Source of the DNA: UBA1715 sp964346725
Lineage (GTDB): Bacteria; Bacteroidota; Bacteroidia; Bacteroidales; UBA1715
Reading direction: 5' to 3'
NCBI GenBank assembly: GCA_964346725.1
Contig: CAYFVM010000006.1
Location: 14,626-78,625, forward strand
Length of the DNA: 64,000 nucleotides
Shown piece by piece: positions 10,490 through 19,264 of the stretch. The notes below the pieces were generated by a model. The model made no database searches and was not told where the DNA came from. It saw only the letters and a list, made by a program, of their open reading frames with translations. The position numbers and the translations under genes were made by a program. Each line of letters opens with the position of its first letter. Position 1 is the first letter of the stretch.

Positions 10490-11974
10490 ATGTATTTCTT
10501 AGGTTTTGACATAGGTTCTTCTTCGGTAAAAGTTTCGTTGGTAAACGGCGAAACCGGAACATGCACTGCTTCGGCGTTTTTCCCAAAACAGGAAATGCCG
10601 ATTATTGCCAAACAGATTGGTTGGGCAGAACAAAATCCCGAAGATTGGTGGACAAATCTCAAAAGTGCTCTTGCCGAGGTGCTCAAAACCGCACAAATTG
10701 ATGTGCGACTCATTTCGGCTATTGGTATTTCGTATCAAATGCACGGATTGGTTGTGGTTGACAAAGACAAACAAGTGCTCCGCCCTGCCATTATTTGGTG
10801 CGACAGTCGTGCTACCGAAATTGGCAACCGCGCGTTCAACGATTTGGGCGCAGAAACCTGCCTACCGCATTTGCTCAATAGTCCGGGAAATTTCACTGCG
10901 TCAAAACTTCGTTGGATTCGCGAAAACGAACCGGATATTTACGAGAAGATTTACAAAATAATGCTTCCCGGCGATTATATTGCTATGCGCCTTTCGGGAG
11001 AAATTCAAACAACCGTTAGCGGTTTGTCGGAAGGGATGTTGTGGGATTTTCAAAATGCCCAACCGGCTTCTTTGCTCATGAGTTACTATGGCATTGATTC
11101 CTCGCTCCTCGCCGACATTGTTCCTACGTTTGGAGACCAATGTAAAATTACTCCGCACGTAGCAGAAGAACTCGGGCTTAACGCTGACATTGTCATTAGC
11201 TACCGCGCCGGTGACCAACCTAACAATGCACTTTCGCTCAACGTATTGAATCCTGGTGAGATTGCCACTACGGCAGGAACTTCGGGCGTGGTGTACGGCG
11301 TTTGCGATGAAATTAAATACGATGAAAAATCACGTGTAAACACGTTTGCGCACGTAAACTATACGCCCGAAAACGTCCGTCTAGGTGTGCTTTTGTGCAT
11401 CAACGGTACCGGCATTATGAATTCGTGGATACACAAAAACATTTGCCCTACGGCTTCATACGACGACATGAACACCATGGCAGCTTCGGTTGCAATTGGT
11501 TCCGAAGGACTTACCATTCTGCCATTTGGCAATGGTGCCGAACGTGTGTTGGAAAACAGAAACGTGAATGCAGAAATTTCCGATTTGAGTCTTACCAAAC
11601 ATACCACGAATCACATAATTCGTGCGGCTCACGAAGGCATTGCGTTCTCATTTGCCTACGGTATGGAAATTATGAAAAACATTGGCATGAAACCTTCGGT
11701 AATTCGTGCGGGCAAAGCCAATATGTTTTTGAGTCCTATTTTTAGAAAAACAGTAGCAAGCGTATCAGGGGCTACGATTGAACTATACAACACTGATGGT
11801 TCTATTGGTGCAGCTCGCGGATCTGGCTTAGGTCGTGGTTTTTACAAAGATTCCGACGAAGCTTTTGCAAGCCTTACAAAACTTGCAACTGTTACGCCCG
11901 ATAACGAAAATAAAATATCTTACAACGAAGCATATCAACGTTGGAAAGACTGCGTTGAGAAAAAATTGAATTAA
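10490..11974 (+). CDS. xylB: xylulokinase
   Basis: 494 residues, the usual length of FGGY-family xylulokinases. It opens with the ATP-binding strand FLGFDIGSSSVK, has the sugar-binding stretch GISYQMHG, and the catalytic Asp is expected in SYRAGDQPNN. A late segment (GSIGAARGSGLG) matches the family's C-terminal nucleotide site. It phosphorylates D-xylulose to D-xylulose 5-phosphate in the cytoplasm, the step after xylose isomerase, which is encoded 28 bases downstream. No signal peptide. The start ATG is 8 bases after the GH31 stop, so it is cotranscribed with the hydrolases. Confidence 0.93.
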   Translation: MYFLGFDIGSSSVKVSLVNGETGTCTASAFFPKQEMPIIAKQIGWAEQNPEDWWTNLKSALAEVLKTAQIDVRLISAIGISYQMHGLVVVDKDKQVLRPAIIWCDSRATEIGNRAFNDLGAETCLPHLLNSPGNFTASKLRWIRENEPDIYEKIYKIMLPGDYIAMRLSGEIQTTVSGLSEGMLWDFQNAQPASLLMSYYGIDSSLLADIVPTFGDQCKITPHVAEELGLNADIVISYRAGDQPNNALSLNVLNPGEIATTAGTSGVVYGVCDEIKYDEKSRVNTFAHVNYTPENVRLGVLLCINGTGIMNSWIHKNICPTASYDDMNTMAASVAIGSEGLTILPFGNGAERVLENRNVNAEISDLSLTKHTTNHIIRAAHEGIAFSFAYGMEIMKNIGMKPSVIRAGKANMFLSPIFRKTVASVSGATIELYNTDGSIGAARGSGLGRGFYKDSDEAFASLTKLATVTPDNENKISYNEAYQRWKDCVEKKLN

Positions 11975-12002
11975 CTAAACATAAATTGTAATTTATAAAT
12001 AT

Positions 12003-13474
12003 ATGGCAAAACAAGACTTTTTCCCTACTATCGGGAAAATTAAATTTGAAGGAAAAGACAGCAAAAACCCTATGGCTTTTCGTTACTACGATGCAGAACA
12101 AGTTGTCGCTGGTAAAAAAATGAAGGATTGGTTAAAATTCGCTATGGCATGGTGGCACACGCTTTGCGCAGAAGGTAGCGACCAATTTGGTGGTAATTCA
12201 AAATCACTTCCATGGAATGAAGGCACTGATACTCTCACCGTTGCAAAACAAAAAGTTGATGCTGGATTTGAATTCATGCAAAAACTAGGCATTGAATATT
12301 ATTGTTTTCACGACGTTGACCTTATTTCTGAAGGCAATTCTATAGAAGAATACGAGGCTAATATGCAAGCCATTACCGATTATCTTCAAGAAAAAATGAA
12401 AGCAACCGGTATTAAATTATTGTGGTCAACAGCAAACGTTTTTGGACACAAACGCTACATGAACGGTGCGGCTACAAACCCTGACTTTGACGTTGTTGCT
12501 CGTGCCTGCGTTCAAATCAAAAACGCAATAGATGCTGGTATAAAATTAGGCGCCTCTAACTACGTATTTTGGGGCGGTCGCGAAGGCTACATGAGTCTTT
12601 TGAACACCGACATGAAACGCGAAAAAGAACATTTAGCAATGATGCTTACCAAAGCTCGTGACTACGCTCGCAACAAAGGATTCAAAGGCACATTCCTTAT
12701 TGAACCAAAACCAATGGAACCTACAAAACACCAATACGATGTTGACGTAGAAACTGTTGTTGGTTTCCTAAAAGCGCACAATCTCGACAAAGATTTTAAA
12801 ATAAACATTGAAGTAAACCATGCGACATTGGCAGGTCATTCTTTTGAACACGAACTTGCTGCTGCGATTGACGCAGGCATGCTCGGTTCTATTGATGCAA
12901 ACCGCGGTGATGCGCAAAACGGCTGGGATACCGACCAATTCCCTATTGACAATTTTGAACTTACCCAAGCCATGATGCAGATTATTCGTAANNNNNNNNN
13001 NNNNNNNNNNNNNNNNNNNNNNNNNNNNNNNNNNNNNNNNNNNNNNNNNNNNNNNNNNNNNNNNNNNNNNNNNNNNNNNNNNNNNNNNNNNAATTCCCTA
13101 TTGACAATTTTGAACTTACCCAAGCCATGATGCAGATTATTCGTAACGATGGTCTTGGGAATGGTGGTACCAATTTCGATGCAAAAACTCGTCGTAATTC
13201 TACCGATTTGGAAGATCTTGTAATTGCTCACATTTCCGGCATGGATGCAATGGCTCGCGCCCTTCTTTCTGCTGCTGAGTTATTGGAAAAATCTCCATAC
13301 AAACAAATGCTACAAAATCGCTACGCTTCTTTTGACAGCGGCAAAGGCAAAGAATTCGAAGAAGGAAAACTTTCTTTTGAAGACATAGTTGCATACGCTA
13401 AGAAAAACGGCGAACCAAAACAAACAAGCGGCAAACAAGAACTTTACGAGGCTATCGTAAATATGTATTGCTAA
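12003..13474 (+). CDS. xylA: xylose isomerase, interrupted by an assembly gap
   Basis: Converts D-xylose to D-xylulose. The reading frame carries family motifs: FHDVDL, WSTANVFGH, MNGAATNPD, EPKPMEPTKHQYD and NHATLAGHSFEHE (metal/His site). One hundred Ns (12992-13091) interrupt it. The 55 bases after the gap (13092-13146) are an exact copy of the 55 bases before it (12937-12991). Removing the Ns and one copy gives a continuous frame of 1317 bases, or 438 residues, the normal length of Bacteroides XylA, ending EAIVNMYC. The gene is therefore almost certainly intact. Automated callers will split it or add a run of X. It follows xylB by 28 bases; a hairpin terminator follows it. Confidence 0.93.
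12992..13091. other. 100-N scaffold gap flanked by an unmerged 55-bp contig overlap
   Basis: Exactly 100 Ns, a standard placeholder of unknown length. The identical 55-mer on either side (12937-12991 and 13092-13146) shows the contigs overlap. The true gap is most likely zero or negative, with nothing missing. Confidence 0.95.
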
Positions 13475-13485
13475 TTTATTTCTGT

Positions 13486-13516
13486 AGAGACAGGATGCGC
13501 TCCGTCTCTTTTTTTT
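13486..13516 (+). terminator. hairpin with T-run between xylA and xylE
   Basis: AGAGAC (13486-13491) pairs with GTCTCT (13504-13509), with a 12-base loop that can pair further (GGA/TCC), followed by eight Ts. It lies inside the operon, between xylA and the transporter gene. It could reduce readthrough so that transporter and second GH31 levels differ from the upstream genes, or the downstream genes may have their own promoter. Confidence 0.7.
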
Positions 13517-13544
13517 ATCTTTAACTAGAAAAAATCAAAAACAC

Positions 13545-15008
13545 ATGAACGGTAGTAAACTTTATTTATTTAGCATTGTGCTCGTTGCCGTAATTGGCGG
13601 TCTGCTTTTCGGGTATGACACTGCAGTGATTTCAGGAGCAGAAAAAGGTCTTCAAGCATTTTTTATGGGAGCCACTGACTTTGAATACACCAACGGACTT
13701 CACGGATTCACTTCATCGAGTGCATTAATCGGTTGTATTATTGGTAGTGCGTTGTCTGGACTTTTTGCATCACGCCTTGGTCGTAGAAAATCATTGATGC
13801 TTGCAGGTGTTCTTTTCTTCTTGTCGGCACTTGGTTCGTATAACCCCGAGTTTTTATTCTTCAAAAAAGGAGTTCCAACATTCAACTTGCTCATTGCGTT
13901 CAACTTCTACCGCATTTTGGGAGGCATTGGTGTAGGACTCGCCTCGGCAATTTGCCCGATGTACATAGCCGAAGTTGCTCCCGCAAATATTCGCGGAACA
14001 CTGGTTTCGTGGAACCAATTTGCTATCATCTTTGGACAATTGGTAGTGTATTTTGTAAACTTTATAATTTTAGGCGACAACAAAAACCCTATAATTGATA
14101 TGGTTGACGGCATCAATCAAATTATAAACCCTAACGAATCGCTTTGGGTTACAGCAAGTGGCTGGCGCTATATGTTTGGTAGTGAAGCAATTCCTGCCGG
14201 TTTGTTCGCAATCTTAATTTTGCTTGTGCCTGAAACTCCGCGTTATTTGGTTATGACCGGCAACGATGAAAAAGCAATGAACGTTTTAACGAGAATTAAC
14301 GGCAGCGAAAAAGCAAAAGAAATTCTCAGCGAAATTAAATCTACCGTTCAAGAAAAAACAGAAAAAGTCTTTACGTACGGCTTCTTAGTCATTTTTATAG
14401 GTATCATGCTTTCGGTTTTCCAACAAGCCGTAGGTATCAACGCACTATTGTACTTTGCCCCACGTATTTTTGAAAGTGTTGGCATGCAAAGTCCAATGGT
14501 ACAAACCGTAATTATGGGTTTTGTAAATATTCTATTCACGTTGGTTGCAATTTTGACCGTTGAAAAATGGGGTCGCAAACCATTGCTCATCGTTGGTTCG
14601 CTCGGTATGGCAATTGGTGCCGGTGGTATGGTTATTTCCAACATTTTTGCCGTTCCTTCACTCTTTGCTGTTGTAAGTATCATGTTCTACAGCGCAGCAT
14701 TCATGATGAGTTGGGGACCAATCTGTTGGGTTCTTATTGCCGAAATTTTCCCGAACACCATCAGAGGCACGGCTATTGCCATTGCTGTTGCATTCCAATG
14801 GATTTTCAATTTCATCGTTTCGTCTACATTCATTCCTATGTACAGCATCTCGTTCGAATCTATGCCAAACTTCGGACACGTGTTCGCATATGGTTTGTAC
14901 GGAATTATCTGCCTTGTAGCAGCGTGGTTCGTTTGGAAACTTGTTCCTGAAACGAAAGGGAAAACTTTGGAAGAAATGACGAACCTTTGGAAAAAGCGGA
15001 ATCAGTAA
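13545..15008 (+). CDS. xylE: D-xylose:proton symporter, MFS sugar porter
   Basis: 487 residues with twelve predicted membrane segments. Sugar-porter signatures are present: GYDTAVISGAE in TM1, SRLGRRKSL in loop 2-3, PETPRYL after TM6, KWGRKPLL in loop 8-9 and PETKGKTLEE after TM12. The QQAVGIN stretch in TM7 is typical of XylE/GLUT-type sugar sites. It would import xylose released in the periplasm, using the proton gradient, to feed XylA and XylB. It starts 70 bases after xylA, beyond a hairpin terminator, and is followed after 31 bases by a second GH31 gene. Glucose or arabinose transport cannot be excluded from sequence, but context favours xylose. Confidence 0.9.
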   Translation: MNGSKLYLFSIVLVAVIGGLLFGYDTAVISGAEKGLQAFFMGATDFEYTNGLHGFTSSSALIGCIIGSALSGLFASRLGRRKSLMLAGVLFFLSALGSYNPEFLFFKKGVPTFNLLIAFNFYRILGGIGVGLASAICPMYIAEVAPANIRGTLVSWNQFAIIFGQLVVYFVNFIILGDNKNPIIDMVDGINQIINPNESLWVTASGWRYMFGSEAIPAGLFAILILLVPETPRYLVMTGNDEKAMNVLTRINGSEKAKEILSEIKSTVQEKTEKVFTYGFLVIFIGIMLSVFQQAVGINALLYFAPRIFESVGMQSPMVQTVIMGFVNILFTLVAILTVEKWGRKPLLIVGSLGMAIGAGGMVISNIFAVPSLFAVVSIMFYSAAFMMSWGPICWVLIAEIFPNTIRGTAIAIAVAFQWIFNFIVSSTFIPMYSISFESMPNFGHVFAYGLYGIICLVAAWFVWKLVPETKGKTLEEMTNLWKKRNQ

Positions 15009-15039
15009 AAAACTATTAAGTAACTTTAAAACATAGATC

Positions 15040-17865
15040 ATGAAACAAATCAAGTCTCTCTTCTTTGTGGCAGCAATATTCGGACTATTCAGTTGTTCGG
15101 GCCCCAAAATTACCGAAATTCAAAACGGTGTTCAATTTCAAACCGATTCGAGTTTGGTACAAGTACAATTCTATCAAGACGAGGTTGTGCGTGTGCAGAA
15201 ATGCCCTATTGGCGGCACTATGGAGAAAAAAAGCCTGATGGTTGTAATTGACACTCTCCAACCAGTGAAATACAAAGTTTCTTCTTCGCGCAAAACCGTT
15301 ACTCTTGAATCAACGGAACTTTGCGTAGAAATTTGCACAAAAACCGGTGCTATAACCTATACTCAAGACGGGAAGAAAGTTTTGGAAGAACAAGGTTTTG
15401 CTCAATTCACAAAATACGTTTCTCCCAACGAAAATGCCTACAGCGTACAACAAACATTCACACTCTCTAAAGATGAAGCCATATATGGTCTCGGACAAAA
15501 TCAGAGTGGAATTATGAACTACCGCGGGCACAAAGAAAAATTGGTTCAAACCAATACTGATGCTGTTATTCCGTTTATTTGGTCAACAGCTGGATATGGT
15601 ATTTTGTGGGACAATTATTCTAAAACATTGTTTAACGACGATGAAAAGGGCTGTTCACTCTGGTCAGAAGTTGGCGACAACCTTGACTACTACGTAATAG
15701 TTGACGAAGAAGCCGACGACGTAATTGGCGGCTATCGTTATTTAACCGGCAAAGCACCTATGTTCGGCAAATGGGCATACGGATACTGGCAATGCAAAGA
15801 GCACTACCACACACAAGACGAAATTCTTGGCGTTGCTCGCAAATACCGCCAACTTGGCTACCCTATTGATGTTATTATTCAGGACTGGAACTATTGGGGA
15901 ACAAATGCTGATTGGGGCGGTATGTACTTTGACAAAACACGATACCCCAACCCACAAGCTTTGGTTAATGAGCTCAAATCGCTCAAATTCCATACAATGA
16001 TTTCGTGCTGGCCGGCTATTGGCCCCAACGCTCCAATGTACAAAGCCATGCAAGACAAAGGTTTTTTGTATAACAAAGTTGGTTGGGCAGGCTTTAAATA
16101 TTACGATGCATTCAATCCTGATGCCGTTAAATTGTACTACCAATACCTTAAAGAAGGAATTGCATGCTACGGCTGGGACGGCTGGTGGTTTGATTCTACA
16201 GAGCCGGACATTACCAATGCACTCACCAAAGAATCTACCGAATACGATTTAAAAACAACCGGTAAAAACTTCCTTGGCTCGTGGGATCGTTACCTCAACG
16301 CATTCTCATTGATTGAAATGACGCAACTCCACGACTTAATGAAAGCCGATGCTCTAAAAAGCGTGAATCCACAACGACAATACATTCTAACCCGCTCTAC
16401 CTATGCCGGGCAACAACGTGCCGGAGCTGTAACTTGGAGTGGCGACATTGGTGCCGCTTGGGATATTTACCAACGTCAAATTATAGCCGGTATTAACCAC
16501 TGTATGTCAGGCGTTCCATATTGGACATTTGACGTAGGCGGATTTGTTTTGAGTTCATACGAAGGCGTATTTAGTAATTCGATTAAAGACCCGGCATATC
16601 AAGAATTGTACACACGCATGTTCCAATTCTGCACATTCTGCCCGATATTCCGTTCGCACGGCTCAGAAACGCCTCGTGAAATCTGGGAGTTTGGAGAATT
16701 CAGTCCAACATTGCTCAAATTTGATCACCTCCGCTACCGCTTGTTACCATTCATTTACACTCGCGCTTGGCAAGTATACAACGACGACTACACTATGATG
16801 CGTGCTTTGGCAATGGATTTTCCACAAGACAAACAAACGTATAACATTACGGACGAATACATTTTCGGTACTTCATTCCTTGTTGCTCCCGTTACCGAAT
16901 ACCAAAAGTACAAAGCACCACAACGCAGTGTTGAAGTGCCGGGTTCGGTTTTCACTACAAACGATGGCAAACCGGGACTTCGTGCTCGTTTCTACAAAGA
17001 CAACAACTACAAAGTTCTCGGACTTGACACTGTTGTTGAAAAACTTGATGTGTTCTGGTATTGCAAACGTCCTGATTACGTAACTGACTCAATGTTTGCT
17101 ATTCGTTACGAAGGAAAAATTACCGTTCCTGAAAGCGGTAAATATCGTTTCCACATTAAAAACTTTGACCGCAAACGATTATTTATAAATGGAAAAGAAA
17201 TTCCACAAAACGAAGGTGGAACGGAAAAATACACCGACTACGTAGAATTGCAAGCAGGCAAAGCATACAGTTTTGTGTTTGAAACTGAAAACTCTTCTAC
17301 CGGTGCCGCTCGTACCATACTTTGTTGGAAAACACCTTCAATGTTTGCCGAAGATGCTGCTCCTATTAAAGTGACAAAAACAACTCGTCCGGTATATTTA
17401 CCAAAAGGCACCGCTTGGGTTGATTTCTGGACAGGCAAAAGCTACAATGGCGGACAAACTATTAACGCAAATGCTACAATAGAAACCATGCCGTTGTTCG
17501 TTCGTACCGGTTCTATTATTCCTATGGCAAAAGTTAAAAACTACGCATTGGAATCACCGGACGATACACTTGAAATTCGCGTGTACCAAGGTGCTGATGG
17601 CGAGTTTACATTGTACGAAGATGAAAACGACGGCTACAACTACGAAAAAGGCATCTGCGCTACCATCGAGTTCGAATGGGACAACGATGATAAAACGTTG
17701 ACGATAGACGAGCGCAAAGGCACGTTCCCGGGAATGTTGCAATCGCGAGTTTTCAACATTGTATTAGTTTCAGAAAACAATGGCGTTGGTTTGCCAATTA
17801 CGAAAAATGTAAGCAAAACCGTTACATACAAAGGTTCAGAAGTTAAGGTAAATCTTGCAAAATAA
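15040..17865 (+). CDS. GH31 alpha-xylosidase-type lipoprotein with C-terminal PA14-like insert
   Basis: 941 residues with a lipobox (FGLFSC). The GH31 N-terminal sandwich (about 25-230) is followed by the catalytic barrel (about 235-580), with nucleophile D385 in WWFDSTEPD and acid/base D469 in TWSGD. A PA14-like carbohydrate-binding domain (about 642-767, with GLRARFYKDNN and FHIKNFDRKRLFING) is inserted into the C-terminal beta region, and the family sequence resumes at RPVYLPKGTAWVDFWTGK. In the other GH31 of this operon the PA14 lies on the N-terminal side, so the two are not a simple recent duplication. The likely role is a second alpha-xylosidase or alpha-glucosidase of different specificity. 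It is the last gene of the operon; a terminator follows. Confidence 0.85.
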   Translation: MKQIKSLFFVAAIFGLFSCSGPKITEIQNGVQFQTDSSLVQVQFYQDEVVRVQKCPIGGTMEKKSLMVVIDTLQPVKYKVSSSRKTVTLESTELCVEICTKTGAITYTQDGKKVLEEQGFAQFTKYVSPNENAYSVQQTFTLSKDEAIYGLGQNQSGIMNYRGHKEKLVQTNTDAVIPFIWSTAGYGILWDNYSKTLFNDDEKGCSLWSEVGDNLDYYVIVDEEADDVIGGYRYLTGKAPMFGKWAYGYWQCKEHYHTQDEILGVARKYRQLGYPIDVIIQDWNYWGTNADWGGMYFDKTRYPNPQALVNELKSLKFHTMISCWPAIGPNAPMYKAMQDKGFLYNKVGWAGFKYYDAFNPDAVKLYYQYLKEGIACYGWDGWWFDSTEPDITNALTKESTEYDLKTTGKNFLGSWDRYLNAFSLIEMTQLHDLMKADALKSVNPQRQYILTRSTYAGQQRAGAVTWSGDIGAAWDIYQRQIIAGINHCMSGVPYWTFDVGGFVLSSYEGVFSNSIKDPAYQELYTRMFQFCTFCPIFRSHGSETPREIWEFGEFSPTLLKFDHLRYRLLPFIYTRAWQVYNDDYTMMRALAMDFPQDKQTYNITDEYIFGTSFLVAPVTEYQKYKAPQRSVEVPGSVFTTNDGKPGLRARFYKDNNYKVLGLDTVVEKLDVFWYCKRPDYVTDSMFAIRYEGKITVPESGKYRFHIKNFDRKRLFINGKEIPQNEGGTEKYTDYVELQAGKAYSFVFETENSSTGAARTILCWKTPSMFAEDAAPIKVTKTTRPVYLPKGTAWVDFWTGKSYNGGQTINANATIETMPLFVRTGSIIPMAKVKNYALESPDDTLEIRVYQGADGEFTLYEDENDGYNYEKGICATIEFEWDNDDKTLTIDERKGTFPGMLQSRVFNIVLVSENNGVGLPITKNVSKTVTYKGSEVKVNLAK

Positions 17866-17903
17866 TCATTCGTAGAGCAACCACTACTCCACTGTAATTA
17901 AAG

Positions 17904-17936
17904 AAAGAGAGATGCATTTTGTGTCTCTCTTTTTTA
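17904..17936 (+). terminator. terminator of the xylose operon
   Basis: AAAGAGAGA (17904-17912) pairs perfectly with TCTCTCTTT (17924-17932), with an 11-base loop and a T-run to 17936. It lies 38 bases after the second GH31. Confidence 0.85.
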
Positions 17937-17966
17937 TTTCCCACAAGGCATATTTCGCATATTAAA

Positions 17967-18508
17967 ATGGTTTACTACATTTGTACAACCAAACCAAAAG
18001 ACGCCAATATTTTAAAACCTACGGAAGTAGAAGACAAAGTAATCACCGTGCGTGGACTTTCTGTAATTTTAGATGTAGATGTTGCTACACTATACGGAGT
18101 TGAGACCAGAGTTGTCAATCAAGCAGTAAAAAACAACATTGAGAAATTTCCGCAAGGATATGTTTTTGAATTGAAAAGCAACAAGTTAGAACATTTGCAA
18201 TCAAAATATTTGATCGCAAATATTAGTCCAAAATCAAGAGCTTTACCAAAAGCCTTTACAGAAAAGGGATTGTATATGCTTGCCACTATTCTAAAAAGTC
18301 CACAGGCAACTGCAGCTACGATTGCCATTATTGAAACGTTTACTAAGGTAGAAGTTTAAAACGCGAGTTAATTTCACTCCACGACGAAAAAGATGCAAAG
18401 AAGCAACAAGCAAAAATGCAACATTTTGGAGAAGTGCTTTCCGATATAGTAATGCCGGACTTAGAAACTTCGGAAACAGAATCGTCGCTTGAACTCAATT
18501 TATTATAG
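17967..18508 (+). pseudogene. ORF6N-domain protein, frameshifted
   Basis: The ATG at 17967 opens a frame with an ORF6N domain (about residues 15-100; VRGLSVILDVDVATLYGVETR, then the LPKAFTEKGLYMLATIL region). This domain belongs to the phage-derived KilA-N/ORF6N/Bro group of putative DNA-binding proteins and is common as an orphan gene in Bacteroidetes. The frame stops at 18359 after TFTKVEV. Moving to another frame near 18345 restores the expected helical tail (RSLKRELISLHDEKDAKKQQ onward), which ends at TAG 18506-18508. A one-base change near AAGGTAGAAG is the simplest cause, either a sequencing error or true decay. The function of such orphan genes is unknown. Confidence 0.75.
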
Positions 18509-18596
18509 GAAAAGTCAAGCATACGGTAAAGAGAGTGAAGAAAAATGATGGTCAATAAAACATTTTACATTTTTTTTAAAAAAAATCTGCAAAGGC

Positions 18597-18626
18597 TTTG
18601 CTGAAAAGAAAGAATATGTATATTTG
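18597..18626 (+). promoter_or_regulatory. promoter of tRNA-Asp
   Basis: TTTG (18597-18600), an 18-base spacer, then TATATTTG (18619-18626). This matches the Bacteroidetes consensus and ends 14 bases before the mature tRNA. Confidence 0.75.
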
Positions 18627-18640
18627 CAAAACCAAAATTT

Positions 18641-18714
18641 GGTGCGGTAGTTCAGTTGGTTAGAATATCGGCCTGTCACGCCGAGGGTCGCGAGTTCGAG
18701 TCTCGTCCGCACCG
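18641..18714 (+). tRNA. tRNA-Asp (GTC)
   Basis: 74 bases fold into a cloverleaf. The acceptor arm GGTGCGG pairs with CCGCACC, with discriminator G at 18714. The D-loop contains AGTTGGT, the anticodon loop CTGTCAC carries GTC (Asp), and the T-arm loop is TTCGAGT. The CCA end is not encoded (CAA follows). A good promoter precedes it and a hairpin follows directly. Confidence 0.96.
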
Positions 18715-18715
18715 C

Positions 18716-18750
18716 AAACGCTCAACAAATGTTGGGCGTTTTTGCTTTTT
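18716..18750 (+). terminator. terminator after tRNA-Asp
   Basis: AAACGCTCAAC (18716-18726) pairs with GTTGGGCGTTT (18731-18741) around a short loop, followed by a T-rich tail to 18750. It sits two bases after the tRNA. Confidence 0.85.
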
Positions 18751-18772
18751 ACACATTAATAATACTGTGAAT

Positions 18773-19156
18773 ATGAAGAAACTAGCCCTACTCTCACTAT
18801 TCTTTCTCCCTCTTGTTGCTTGCAGTCAAAAAAATTTGACCATAGCTGAAGCAGAAAAACTCATGAATTCAAAGACTAATTTGCAGATTGTAGACGTACG
18901 CACACCGCACGAATTTGACTCGGTTGCTATAGTCAACGCTATCAATATTGATGTTCGCAATCAAAATTTTCAGAACAATATTGCCACTCTTTCCAAAGAA
19001 ACTCCAATTTTGGTGTATTGCCGTTCGGGCAAACGTAGCCTTAATGCTATAAGCATAATGCTTGACTTAGGATTCAAGGAGGTTTACAACATGCAAGGCG
19101 GCATCAATGCGTATAGCAAAGAATATCCAAATAAAGTTATTTTCAAGAACAAATAA
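18773..19156 (+). CDS. rhodanese-like lipoprotein
   Basis: 127 residues from the ATG at 18773; longer upstream starts run into the tRNA and are rejected. A signal with lipobox (VAC, Cys17) anchors it in the membrane facing the periplasm or surface. A single rhodanese domain (about 22-120) has the active-site loop CRSGKR with Cys83 and the family motif DVRTPHEFD. Single-domain rhodaneses transfer sulfane sulfur or act in redox/thiol chemistry; the substrate here is unknown. It appears monocistronic, between the tRNA terminator and the promoter of the next gene. Confidence 0.85.
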   Translation: MKKLALLSLFFLPLVACSQKNLTIAEAEKLMNSKTNLQIVDVRTPHEFDSVAIVNAINIDVRNQNFQNNIATLSKETPILVYCRSGKRSLNAISIMLDLGFKEVYNMQGGINAYSKEYPNKVIFKNK

Positions 19157-19206
19157 TTAATTGTATTTCAATTATTTACAAAAGTCTTTTTATATTTGGC
19201 ATACGG

Positions 19207-19235
19207 TTTGCTTTACAAAGAGAAAACAATATTTG
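19207..19235 (+). promoter_or_regulatory. promoter of the Ser-rich exported protein
   Basis: TTTG (19207-19210), a 17-base spacer, then AATATTTG (19228-19235). The second element differs from TAnnTTTG at its first two positions. It lies 29 bases before the start codon at 19265. Confidence 0.5.
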
Positions 19236-19264
19236 TAAATATTAAAATATAGGAGGACTTAGTC

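Noticed and set aside
12937..13146. 55-bp direct repeat around the N gap as a genuine tandem repeat or frameshifted xylA
   Set aside because: The copy is exact, abuts the Ns on both sides, and merging gives a normal 438-residue XylA. It is an assembly artefact.
18656..18772. Upstream extension of the rhodanese gene into the tRNA
   Set aside because: The extended start lies in tRNA-Asp and its terminator. The ATG at 18773 gives a complete lipoprotein signal.
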